A DNA stretch of 64,000 nt from assembly GCA_947631085.1 (NCBI GenBank), contig CANRJY010000003.1, positions 1 through 64,000 of the forward strand, given 5' to 3'. Position 1 is the stretch's first letter; the number at the start of each line of letters is the position of its first letter. Source of the DNA: an uncultured Clostridia bacterium. Its GTDB lineage: Bacteria; Bacillota; Clostridia; UBA1381. The translations under genes were made by a program, and so were the position numbers. Shown piece by piece: positions 45,265 through 52,328 of the stretch. The notes under the pieces were generated by a model that did not search any database, was not told the DNA's origin, and worked only from the letters and a program-made list of their open reading frames with translations.

Positions 45265-45714
45265 ATGAAGAAACTGTTATCGGCTGCTGTGACGCTGATT
45301 GTGTTTTGCGCGGCGGCACTGTATTGTCCGCTCATACCGGCGAGCTCGCAGACGGAGGAGAGCGACACGCAGCTTTTGGCAAGGGCGGTCAACGGAGAGG
45401 CGAGAGGAGAACCGTATGAGGGTCAGGTAGCGGTTGCGGCGGTGATATTGAATCGGGTAAAGCATTCGTCGTTTCCGAATACGATTTCGGGCGTGATTTA
45501 TCAGCCGGGCGCTTTTACGGCTGTTTCGGACGGACAGATAGACGTGCCGATCGAAGAAAATTCGACGGTATATAAGGCGTGCGAGGACGCGATGAACGGA
45601 TGGGATCCGTCGGGCGGCGCGATCTATTATTTCAATCCCGAAACCGCGACAAACGAATGGATATGGTCAAGACCGCTGATAGTACAAATAGGAAAACACA
45701 GATTTTGCAGTTAG
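45265..45714 (+). CDS. sleB: Spore-cortex-lytic enzyme SleB catalytic-domain protein
   Basis: A 149-residue exported SleB-type lytic transglycosylase. A signal peptide (about 1-28) precedes the catalytic domain with RAVNGEARGEPYEGQVAVAAVILNRV, in which E45 is the catalytic acid, and ends SRPLIVQIGKHRFC. The N-terminal peptidoglycan-binding domain of Bacillus SleB is missing, as in some clostridial forms. It degrades cortex with muramic lactam during germination, and is normally stable only together with YpeB, encoded next. Confidence 0.94.
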   Translation: MKKLLSAAVTLIVFCAAALYCPLIPASSQTEESDTQLLARAVNGEARGEPYEGQVAVAAVILNRVKHSSFPNTISGVIYQPGAFTAVSDGQIDVPIEENSTVYKACEDAMNGWDPSGGAIYYFNPETATNEWIWSRPLIVQIGKHRFCS

Positions 45715-45738
45715 GCTTGAAGAATGGAGAATCGAATT

Positions 45739-47103
45739 ATGGAACAAACAAAATCAGAAAACAAAATACACATACTGACCTACAGTGTCCTTGCTGCGGC
45801 GCTGCTTGCCGCGTTTATATGGGGATTTATGGCGAACAAGCGCGCCGACGCGCTTGAAGTAACGGTCGAGAACCAGTATAACAGAGCTTTTCACGAGATG
45901 GTCGACTATATCGACAGCATCGACACGCAGCTTACGAAAGCGCAGCTTGCAAATTCTCCGGCGCAGCTTGCCACCATATCGAATGATATATTTCAGCAGG
46001 CAGCCGAGGCGAAGTCGTGCCTGGGACAGCTGCCGACTTCCGAAATACAGCTCGAAAATACGGCAAAATTTCTTTCGCAGGTGGGAGATTACACATATGT
46101 GCTCTCGCAGAACATGATAAACGGCACGGGAATTTCCGATGAAGAATATAAAAATCTTGTGTCGCTTAACGATTACGCGTCAAAGCTTAAAAATTCGCTT
46201 ACCGATATACAGTCGGATATATACAGCGGCGAAATAAAATTTACGGGTACGGACAACGGCGGGAGAGGTAATATCGCGCAGGCTGCGGGAGGCGATATTC
46301 TTGCCGATTTGGAAAATGTGGAAAAGTCGTTCGACGAATACCCTTCGCTGATTTATGACGGACCGTTTTCTGAGCATATTGAAAATCAGGAATCGGTAAT
46401 GCTTAAGGACGCTCCGGAGCTGTCGCGCGATCAGGCGCTTGAAAAAGCTGAAGAATTTTTGGGCGAAGGGGGAGAGGGACTTGAATTTTCAAATGAAACC
46501 TCAAATACCGCCGTTGACGCGTATACCTTTGTAAAATCCTCAGACGACAGCCGTATGGCTGTAAGCGTAACGAAACGCGGCGGGTTTATACTTTATTTTC
46601 TCGACAGCGCGGCGGTAACTGAGGAAAAAATAGCGGTCGACGACGCGATAGAACGCGCACGGGCGTTTTTGGAAGCGCGCGGATACGACAATATGACAGA
46701 CAGCTATTATGAAAAAACAAACGGCATAGCGACAATTAATTTTGCGTATACTCAAGACGGCGTGGTCTGCTACAGCGATTTGATAAAGGTGCGCGTCGCG
46801 CTTGATACGGGCAACATAGTGGGAATGGAGTCAAAGGGATATCTTATGAACCATCGGACGCGCGAAATTGCAGCCCCTTCAATAACGGCGGAACAGGCTC
46901 GGGAGCATGTGTCAAAAAATTTGGCGGTCACAGCCGCGCGCCTTGCGGTTATTCCGAAAGACAGTCTCAAAGAGGTGCTGTGCTATGAGTTTAAAGGAAC
47001 CTTCGGCGATAAAAACTTTATAGTATATGTAAACGCCGACAATGGCAGAGAGGAAAATATCCTGCTTCTGATTGAATCGGAAAGCGGTATTCTTACAATA
47101 TAA
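45739..47103 (+). CDS. ypeB: Germination protein YpeB
   Basis: A 454-residue protein with an N-terminal membrane anchor (about 12-32), a helical region containing repeated QLxNSPAQLATISNDIF-like segments, and C-terminal PepSY-type domains (about 215-454). YpeB and SleB protect each other in the spore, and YpeB is cleaved on germination. I chose ATG 45739 because GGAG lies 9 nt upstream. Only 24 nt separate it from sleB, so they form one operon. Confidence 0.93.
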   Translation: MEQTKSENKIHILTYSVLAAALLAAFIWGFMANKRADALEVTVENQYNRAFHEMVDYIDSIDTQLTKAQLANSPAQLATISNDIFQQAAEAKSCLGQLPTSEIQLENTAKFLSQVGDYTYVLSQNMINGTGISDEEYKNLVSLNDYASKLKNSLTDIQSDIYSGEIKFTGTDNGGRGNIAQAAGGDILADLENVEKSFDEYPSLIYDGPFSEHIENQESVMLKDAPELSRDQALEKAEEFLGEGGEGLEFSNETSNTAVDAYTFVKSSDDSRMAVSVTKRGGFILYFLDSAAVTEEKIAVDDAIERARAFLEARGYDNMTDSYYEKTNGIATINFAYTQDGVVCYSDLIKVRVALDTGNIVGMESKGYLMNHRTREIAAPSITAEQAREHVSKNLAVTAARLAVIPKDSLKEVLCYEFKGTFGDKNFIVYVNADNGREENILLLIESESGILTI

Positions 47104-47114
47104 TATGCGGTTAT

Positions 47115-47143
47115 AATACACGGGCGTTTTGCCCGTGTATTTT
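47115..47143. terminator. Bidirectional terminator between ypeB and spoIIID
   Basis: AATACACGGGC (47115-47125) and GCCCGTGTATT (47131-47141) form a perfect 11-bp stem with a 5-nt loop, TTT following. It overlaps the spoIIID stop region, so it can serve both genes. Confidence 0.88.
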
Positions 47144-47405
47144 ATCTGTTGGTCATTCTTTTTTCCATATATTTCTCCTTCGTTGCCATACCGCCGCGTA
47201 TATGACGCTCCGATTTGTTAAATTCCAGCACCTTCTGAGCCTCGCGGTACAGCGCGGGATTTATTTTTTTTAGCCTTTCGTGGACGTCCTTATGTACTGT
47301 GGATTTTGAAATATTGAACTCTTTAGCGGTTTTGCGTACTGTAGCGTTGTTATCAATTATATACTCGGCAAGCTCGATCGCTCTTTTTTCGATGTAGTCC
47401 TTCAA
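47142..47405 (-). CDS. spoIIID: Sporulation transcriptional regulator SpoIIID
   Basis: An 87-residue DNA-binding protein that activates or represses many mother-cell genes. It matches the family throughout: IEKRAIELAEYIIDNNATVRKTAKEFNISKSTVHKDV (helix-turn-helix) and ERLKKINPALYREAQKVLEFNKSERHIRGGMATKEKY. The start is TTG 47405 with GGGAG about 10 nt upstream. In Bacillus it is made under sigma-E. Confidence 0.95.
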   Translation of the reverse strand: MKDYIEKRAIELAEYIIDNNATVRKTAKEFNISKSTVHKDVHERLKKINPALYREAQKVLEFNKSERHIRGGMATKEKYMEKRMTNR

Positions 47406-47435
47406 GTACCACCACTCCCTATATCAATTTAGTTA

Positions 47436-47464
47436 TAATTATGAGAAAGCGGCGGTGATTATGA
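47436..47464 (-). promoter_or_regulatory. Possible sigma-E promoter of spoIIID
   Basis: On the minus strand TCATAAT matches six of seven positions of the sigma-E -35 KMATATT, followed after 14 nt by CATAATTA, a partial match to CATACAHT. Position (about 30-60 nt before the start codon) fits, but the -10 is weak. Confidence 0.35.
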
Positions 47465-47486
47465 ATGTAAAATAACGTGCGCATAC

Positions 47487-47520
47487 AAAAAGACAGGCGA
47501 TATAAAATCTCCTGTCTTTT
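47487..47520 (-). terminator. Terminator of the sugar-binding lipoprotein gene
   Basis: On the minus strand AAAAGACAGG and CCTGTCTTTT pair perfectly over 10 bp around a 14-nt loop, and a further T follows. It lies 37 nt after the stop codon at 47558. Confidence 0.8.
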
Positions 47521-47557
47521 ATCCGTATTATAAAATCAATGTCGATTTGGGGGGAAG

Positions 47558-48595
47558 TTAAAAACTGTTTTCCCACTCGTCTATATTGTCTTTGTTAAAT
47601 TCGATAAGCGAGCCGAGCACAGCCTCCGTGCCGCCTTCAGCCGCTTGCGTTACCGTTCTCGTTCCGAGCGTTCCGAAATCCATCGTTTCGCCGAGCGCTC
47701 CGGTGGCGCTGCCCGCGTTTAGAGCCGATATTGCAAAGCCCGCCATATAGCCGACGTCGCCCGGGTTCCATAGATATGCCGACGGGCAGACACCGCTTCT
47801 TATATACGGGGCAATTTCGGAGGGCAATCCCAAGCCGGTAAGCTTGACGTCCGAGCCGCTGTCCGATACGGTCTGACATGCCGCCGCAAGTCCGACGGCG
47901 GTAGGCGCGATAATGACCTTTACCTCGGGTATATCGAGAAGCGCCGCGGTTTCCGACGCGGATTTTGTGGCGTCATCGTTTCCGTATACAATTTTTATAA
48001 GCGGCATTCCGGCGTATTTTACGGGGTCGCTTTCAAGCTCCTTCTCCATGTATTCTATCCAGTCGTTTTGATTTGTCGCGTCCTCTGTGGTGCTCAGAAT
48101 CGCAAATCCGCCGTTTCCGCCGGTTAAGTTGTATGCGCTTTGAATAAGAGTTTTTCCGATTAATGTCGGGTCAGCCTGCTGGATATGGAGCTGACGGGCG
48201 TCGTCTATCACGGCGGAATCAAGAGATACTACCGATATGCCGGCGTCCATGGCGGCTCTTAACGAATTTCGCAGATCGTATTCGTTGTTTGCCGCGACGG
48301 CAATTCCGGAAACGCCCTGTTCAACCAGCTGATTTATAACTTCCGCCTGCATATCTGCGGTTGCGGATGATGGAGGGCAATATATAGCCTTTGAGCCGGT
48401 TTCGGCGCACGCCGTCTGAAAGCCCGTATACATTTTAAGCATATAGGAGTTCTGTAAATCCTTTGGAATAAACGCATAGGTCTTATCGGGAAGCGCTTCC
48501 GCCTCGTCTTTCTTCCCGCCGCCGCAGCCGGCAGCCGCAAACAAGCACAGCGTCACTGCAACCGTAATTTGTAAAAGCTTAAGAACTTTTTTCAT
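47558..48595 (-). CDS. Sugar-type solute-binding lipoprotein (RbsB/RhaS-like), orphan
   Basis: A 345-residue lipoprotein with lipobox AAGC near residue 23. The body resembles periplasmic-binding protein family 4 (ribose, rhamnose or AI-2 binders): TYAFIPKDLQNSYMLKMYTGFQTACAETG, VEQGVSGIAVAANNEYDLRNSLRAAMDAGISVVSLDS, VKVIIAPTAVGLAAACQ and GLGLPSEIAPYI. These usually feed ABC importers, but no transporter gene is beside it; instead a response regulator diverges from it. ATG 48595 has AAGGGA upstream. Ligand unknown. Confidence 0.88.
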   Translation of the reverse strand: MKKVLKLLQITVAVTLCLFAAAGCGGGKKDEAEALPDKTYAFIPKDLQNSYMLKMYTGFQTACAETGSKAIYCPPSSATADMQAEVINQLVEQGVSGIAVAANNEYDLRNSLRAAMDAGISVVSLDSAVIDDARQLHIQQADPTLIGKTLIQSAYNLTGGNGGFAILSTTEDATNQNDWIEYMEKELESDPVKYAGMPLIKIVYGNDDATKSASETAALLDIPEVKVIIAPTAVGLAAACQTVSDSGSDVKLTGLGLPSEIAPYIRSGVCPSAYLWNPGDVGYMAGFAISALNAGSATGALGETMDFGTLGTRTVTQAAEGGTEAVLGSLIEFNKDNIDEWENSF

Positions 48596-48634
48596 CAGAA
48601 ATCCCTTCTTACTATCATATAATAGGTTAATTTT

Positions 48635-48663
48635 AGTATAACTCATATTTTATAAAAATTCAA
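48635..48663 (-). promoter_or_regulatory. Sigma-A promoter of the sugar-binding lipoprotein
   Basis: On the minus strand TTGAAT (48663-48658) and TATACT (48640-48635) are spaced by 17 nt; the start near 48628 is 33 nt before the ATG. Confidence 0.75.
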
Positions 48664-48744
48664 CAGTTTTTTATAAAAAATTCAGCTGTATCAACAGATT
48701 TGAAAAAGTTTGTAAAAAAACATCAAAAAAATATATCAATGCAC

Positions 48745-48773
48745 TTGCTTTTATTGATAAAATATTGTATTAT
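48745..48773 (+). promoter_or_regulatory. Sigma-A promoter of the HD-GYP regulator
   Basis: TTGCTT (48745-48750) and TATTAT (48768-48773) are spaced by 17 nt in an AT-rich region; a TATAAT at 48771 offers an alternative -10. The start near 48780 is 45 nt before the TTG start codon. Confidence 0.55.
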
Positions 48774-48824
48774 AATATATATAAGATTGTTTATTAAATA
48801 ACAAACAATGAAGGGGTGCATATT

Positions 48825-49910
48825 TTGATAAGGGATACTATACTTGTCGCTGACGATATGGAGGTAAACCGATACATATTATCAGAGCTTTTTTCGCAGA
48901 AATACAGAATTATAGAAGCGGCTAACGGCATTGAGGCATTGGACGCGGCAGAAAAGGAGAGAGAGCGTCTTGCCGTTATTTTGCTTGATATTGTTATGCC
49001 CGAAATGAACGGAATAGAGGCGTTTAAGGAGCTGAACGAGCGCGGATACACAAAGGATATCCCTGTTATATTTGTAACGGGACAAAACTCAACGGAAATC
49101 GAGCGCACGGGCTATTCGCTCGGCGTCGCCGATATTATACAAAAGCCCTTTGACGTTAAAATAGTATACAGGCGCGTCAGAAACATAATAGATTTGTACG
49201 ACCATCAGAATAATCTTGAGAAAATGGTTGCCGAGCAGACAACGCAAATTCTCGAAAAGGATAAAAAGCTGCGCGAATTTAACGATCAGCTCATAGACAC
49301 GCTTTCATCCGTGGTGGAATTCAGAGATTCCGAATCGGGTGGTCATATTCAGCGAATAAAGGGATTTACGAAAATACTGCTTGAAAAGATTTCCCAAATG
49401 TATCCGGAGCGCGCGTACACCCGTGAGCAGATAGATATGATCACAAAGGCGGCGGCGATGCACGATATCGGAAAAATCGCTATTCCGGACAGCATTTTGT
49501 TAAAACCGGGCAGGCTCACAAACGAGGAATTTGACATAATGAAAACCCATACGACAAAGGGAAGCGATATTTTAAAGCATATTTCGTTTATAGACAACGA
49601 GGAATTTTACCGCTATTGCTACAACATTTGCCGTCATCACCACGAAAAATATGACGGACGCGGCTATCCGGACGGCTTGAAGGGCGAAGAAATACCGCTT
49701 GAGGCGCAGATCGTGTCGATCGCGGATATATATGACGCTCTCGTCAGCGTGCGCGTATACAAAGCGGCGTACACATATGACGAAGCGTATAATATGATTT
49801 TAAACGGCGAATGCGGTCAGTTTTCGGATATGATGATGAATTGTTTCAGGGCTGTAAAGGGGGATTTTGAGAAATTAGCGAAGGAAAACAGCTCAAACGA
49901 AGCGGCATAA
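48825..49910 (+). CDS. Response regulator with HD-GYP phosphodiesterase output
   Basis: A 361-residue two-domain protein. The N-terminal receiver has the acidic pocket VADD and phospho-acceptor D55 in LLDIVMPEMNG. A helical linker (about 128-160) leads to an HD-GYP domain with H213-D214, the HHEKYDGRGYPDGLKGEEIP block (G280-Y281-P282) and VSIADIYDAL. HD-GYP enzymes break down cyclic di-GMP or related dinucleotides. I chose TTG 48825, 8 nt after AAGGGG, over GTG 48816, which overlaps that site. No kinase is adjacent; the nearest is the hybrid kinase at 57554. Confidence 0.92.
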   Translation: MIRDTILVADDMEVNRYILSELFSQKYRIIEAANGIEALDAAEKERERLAVILLDIVMPEMNGIEAFKELNERGYTKDIPVIFVTGQNSTEIERTGYSLGVADIIQKPFDVKIVYRRVRNIIDLYDHQNNLEKMVAEQTTQILEKDKKLREFNDQLIDTLSSVVEFRDSESGGHIQRIKGFTKILLEKISQMYPERAYTREQIDMITKAAAMHDIGKIAIPDSILLKPGRLTNEEFDIMKTHTTKGSDILKHISFIDNEEFYRYCYNICRHHHEKYDGRGYPDGLKGEEIPLEAQIVSIADIYDALVSVRVYKAAYTYDEAYNMILNGECGQFSDMMMNCFRAVKGDFEKLAKENSSNEAA

Positions 49911-49921
49911 ACGAGATTTCG

Positions 49922-49952
49922 GAGGGCGGATACGCAAATATCCGCTCTCTTT
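49922..49952 (+). terminator. Terminator of the HD-GYP gene
   Basis: GAGGGCGGATA (49922-49932) pairs with TATCCGCTCTC (49939-49949) with one G-U, and TTT follows. Confidence 0.75.
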
Positions 49953-50290
49953 GATGTTCGTGACGGAATATTATAATAAATGTAACACCGATGACATAAA
50001 AGTAATTTTTCAAAATGTAACACGAGGAAATAAATTTATTAACGGCTTTAAATCATTTGTAACATAAATGTAATATAACTACAGTTATTTACAATATGTT
50101 GCAATATATTACATCAAAATACCTATATGTTGTTCGGATCAAGCGAAAATAAATTCCAAATTATGGAAATATTACTTAATATTTAGCCTAAAATTACACT
50201 ATTATTTCATGCAGATTACAGTTATATTTCAGTTAAATTACTAAAATCTTAAGAAGTTTTAACGAAATTTTTAAGAAATTTCAAAAAAGG
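49953..50290. other. Long AT-rich leader region with TGTAA half sites
   Basis: No open frame or RNA gene is evident. TGTAAC occurs at 49981, 50016 and 50058, TGTAAT at 50069, and reverse TTACA forms recur near 50088, 50111, 50193 and 50216. Several of these look like paired half sites for a regulator. The whole block is far more AT-rich than the coding sequence around it. Confidence 0.6.
50058..50074 (+). promoter_or_regulatory. WalR-type operator candidate
   Basis: TGTAAC-ATAAA-TGTAAT fits the WalR/YycF consensus TGTWAH-N5-TGTWAH at all twelve fixed positions. In Firmicutes WalR controls cell-wall hydrolase genes, and the next gene is one. It lies about 220 nt upstream of the -35 box, farther than usual, and the background is AT-rich, so chance is possible. 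Confidence 0.45.
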
Positions 50291-50292
50291 GC

Positions 50293-50321
50293 TTGACATT
50301 CCAATGAGATAATGTTACAAT
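50293..50321 (+). promoter_or_regulatory. Sigma-A promoter of the SLH-NlpC/P60 gene
   Basis: TTGACA (50293-50298) and TACAAT (50316-50321) are spaced by exactly 17 nt. The start near 50328 leaves a 100-nt leader with AAAAGGAGAG before the start codon. Confidence 0.88.
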
Positions 50322-50428
50322 ACCGTTAGCGTCGAAATTAGGACGCGTTTAGGGAGTCAATTATAATAGTAAAAAAGAAGAAAAAAGTGTGACAGAAAAG
50401 TCTCAAAACGAAAAGGAGAGAGTAAATC

Positions 50429-51781
50429 TTGAATAAAATCGCAAAAAGAATTATCTTGTCCGCATTATCTTTAAGTACACTGCTTTCAACATCTGCATTC
50501 GCGGCAGATTTGAGCGGTTGGGCGTTATCGGATTATCAGTCGGCAAACGAAGCCGGACTCGTATCATATGCAGTTGTTTCAAACAATATGAAGAAAGAGA
50601 TTACGAGAGAAGAGTTTTGTGAGCTCGCTGTTAATCTGTACAAGAAACTTACAAACGAGGAATTGATAGTTCCCGAGGGCTCGCCGTTTACAGACACAAA
50701 CAGCTTGGCGGTAGCGCAGGCGTATTGTTACGGTATAGTTTCGGGAACCGATGCGACAACATTTAGCCCTGACAGGCTTGTAACCCGTCAGGAGATGGCA
50801 AGAATGATAATCAGCACGCTTACGGCAGGCGCAATTAACTTTGAGCTTTCAGACGGTTCCGATCCGTCGGCTATCAGCTGCTTCACAGACGCAGATCAGG
50901 TGAGTGACTGGGCGAGAGACTCGGTTATAACGATGCTTAATTACTCGCTGATGAGCGGCGAAACGGAAACATCGTTTAATCCGCTCGGTTCTACAACAAG
51001 AGAGCAGGCGGTTGCGAGCATATCACGGTCGTACAGCACATTCGGAAACGGCGGCAGTTCGGTAGCGTTGCCGGAAATATCGCTTTCCGCGGGTACGGTT
51101 GTCAATCAGAATGATTTTGACATAAACTGGACGGCGGTTGAGGGCGCTGCGGGATACCATCTGATAATAAAGAATGAATATGCTGATTCAGTAGTTTTAA
51201 AGGATATAAACGAGAATGCGTTTAATGTAACATCGGGAGTTTTGGCGGCAGGTCACAGCTACACCGTAACCGTAGGCGCAATCATGCCGGATTCTTCGGA
51301 AGTTTTCAGCATGCCGGTTGATTTCACTTATAACGGCGCGCCGACGCGCAGCATGAATTATGAAGTTAATTTCAACCAGCTTCAGAATCCGTCAAATTAT
51401 GTGGCAAGCAATCCGAATGCGCAGAAAATCCTTGATACCGCAGCTAAGTATCTTGGAGTACCGTATCTTTGGGGCGGTACTACTCCGAGCGGATTTGACT
51501 GCTCCGGTTTTGTACAGTATGTATTCAGAGAATGTGGATACAATATAACCCGCACAACATATACGCAGTGGGATAATGACGGTGTATATGTAACGAGAGA
51601 CCAGTTCCAGCCGGGTGATTTGGTATACTTCGGCACGGGAGGTTCACCTTCCCATGTGGGATTATATGTTGGTGACGGAATGATGATTCACGCTCCGTCG
51701 ACGGGTAAGACAATTCAGTATACATCGATTGACTCGTCTTACTATGCGTCGCGCACAATGGGCGGTAAAAGGATACTGTAA
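50429..51781 (+). CDS. SLH-domain NlpC/P60 cell-wall endopeptidase
   Basis: A 450-residue exported protein starting at TTG 50429. A signal peptide ends near AFA-ADL (about 25). Two to three S-layer-homology repeats (about 28-210, with SPFTDTNSLAVAQAYCYGIVSGTDATTFSPD and FTDADQVSDWARDSV) would anchor it to secondary wall polymers. A fibronectin-III-like domain (about 215-300) precedes the NlpC/P60 domain (about 330-450) with catalytic C358 in DCSGF, H409 in SHVGLYVG and H421 in IHAPSTG. It cuts stem peptides in the wall. The strong promoter suggests high expression. Confidence 0.94.
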   Translation: MNKIAKRIILSALSLSTLLSTSAFAADLSGWALSDYQSANEAGLVSYAVVSNNMKKEITREEFCELAVNLYKKLTNEELIVPEGSPFTDTNSLAVAQAYCYGIVSGTDATTFSPDRLVTRQEMARMIISTLTAGAINFELSDGSDPSAISCFTDADQVSDWARDSVITMLNYSLMSGETETSFNPLGSTTREQAVASISRSYSTFGNGGSSVALPEISLSAGTVVNQNDFDINWTAVEGAAGYHLIIKNEYADSVVLKDINENAFNVTSGVLAAGHSYTVTVGAIMPDSSEVFSMPVDFTYNGAPTRSMNYEVNFNQLQNPSNYVASNPNAQKILDTAAKYLGVPYLWGGTTPSGFDCSGFVQYVFRECGYNITRTTYTQWDNDGVYVTRDQFQPGDLVYFGTGGSPSHVGLYVGDGMMIHAPSTGKTIQYTSIDSSYYASRTMGGKRIL

Positions 51782-51820
51782 CTTTTTTTGGGATTGCTAT
51801 GTAGAATTAAAGGGGATGGA

Positions 51821-51854
51821 AAATTTCGGGAGCGCACGCTCCCGAAATTTTTAT
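51821..51854 (+). terminator. Terminator of the NlpC/P60 gene
   Basis: AAATTTCGGGAGCG (51821-51834) and CGCTCCCGAAATTT (51837-51850) are perfectly complementary and are followed by TT; the tight loop implies the terminal pair or two stays open. Confidence 0.9.
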
Positions 51855-51860
51855 GTAGTG

Positions 51861-51917
51861 AAAGAGACTTTATCATAAACAAACGCTTGCGAGTTTGTTA
51901 TGATAGAGTCTCTTTAT
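51861..51917. terminator. Long hairpin between two convergent genes
   Basis: AAAGAGACT-TTATCATAA and its partner at 51896-51917 form a stem of about 23 bp with a single wobble and one bulged A, around a loop of about 8 nt. On the minus strand it follows the SASP gene and can act as its terminator; on the plus strand it backs up the previous one. Confidence 0.7.
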
Positions 51918-51944
51918 TTATACGGTAAAATTAAGCCGATTTGA

Positions 51945-52136
51945 TTACTTTATTTTGTTCTCGTAATCCTCAATCATTTTCTTGACCATCTGACCGCCGA
52001 TTGAACCTGCCTGTCTTGATGTGAGATCGCCGTTGTAACCGTTCTTTAAGTTAACGCCTACTTCGCTTGCAGCCTCCATCTTGAACTTGTCCATAGCCTG
52101 CTTTGCTTCAGGTACTGAAATCTTACTTCTGCTCAT
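51945..52136 (-). CDS. Alpha/beta-type small acid-soluble spore protein
   Basis: A 63-residue SASP that coats and protects DNA in dormant spores. It has the conserved KMEAASEVGV cleavage site of the germination protease and the LTSRQAGSIGGQMVKKMIEDYE segment. The start is ATG 52136, with AGGAGG about 8 nt upstream; the longer frame to 52367 has no support. It has a sigma-G-like promoter. Confidence 0.95.
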   Translation of the reverse strand: MSRSKISVPEAKQAMDKFKMEAASEVGVNLKNGYNGDLTSRQAGSIGGQMVKKMIEDYENKIK

Positions 52137-52207
52137 TTTTACTTCCTCCTTTTTGTCAAAGTCTTTATCTATATAAATTATGTGTCGAATTAAATCGACT
52201 ACACTAC

Positions 52208-52237
52208 TATTTTGTACACGGCTTAAAATTATATACA
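52208..52237 (-). promoter_or_regulatory. Sigma-G promoter of the SASP gene
   Basis: On the minus strand TGTATA (52237-52232) fits the sigma-G -35 TGHATA exactly, and CAAAATA (52214-52208) matches CATAATA at six of seven positions, with 17 nt between. The start near 52200 lies 64 nt before the ATG. Confidence 0.7.
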
Positions 52238-52282
52238 GAAAAAATTTTCCACCGCGAAAGTAAATTTTGGTATGATTAGCGG

Positions 52283-52311
52283 TTGAAACCGAGCGTATAA
52301 TGTGGTATACT
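52283..52311 (+). promoter_or_regulatory. Sigma-A promoter of the ClC gene
   Basis: TTGAAA (52283-52288) and TATACT (52306-52311) are 17 nt apart. The start near 52318 leaves only about ten bases before ATG 52329, yet an AAGGAGA site is present at 52318-52324, so the message would have almost no leader. Confidence 0.7.
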
Positions 52312-52328
52312 GTCAGTAAGGAGATGCG

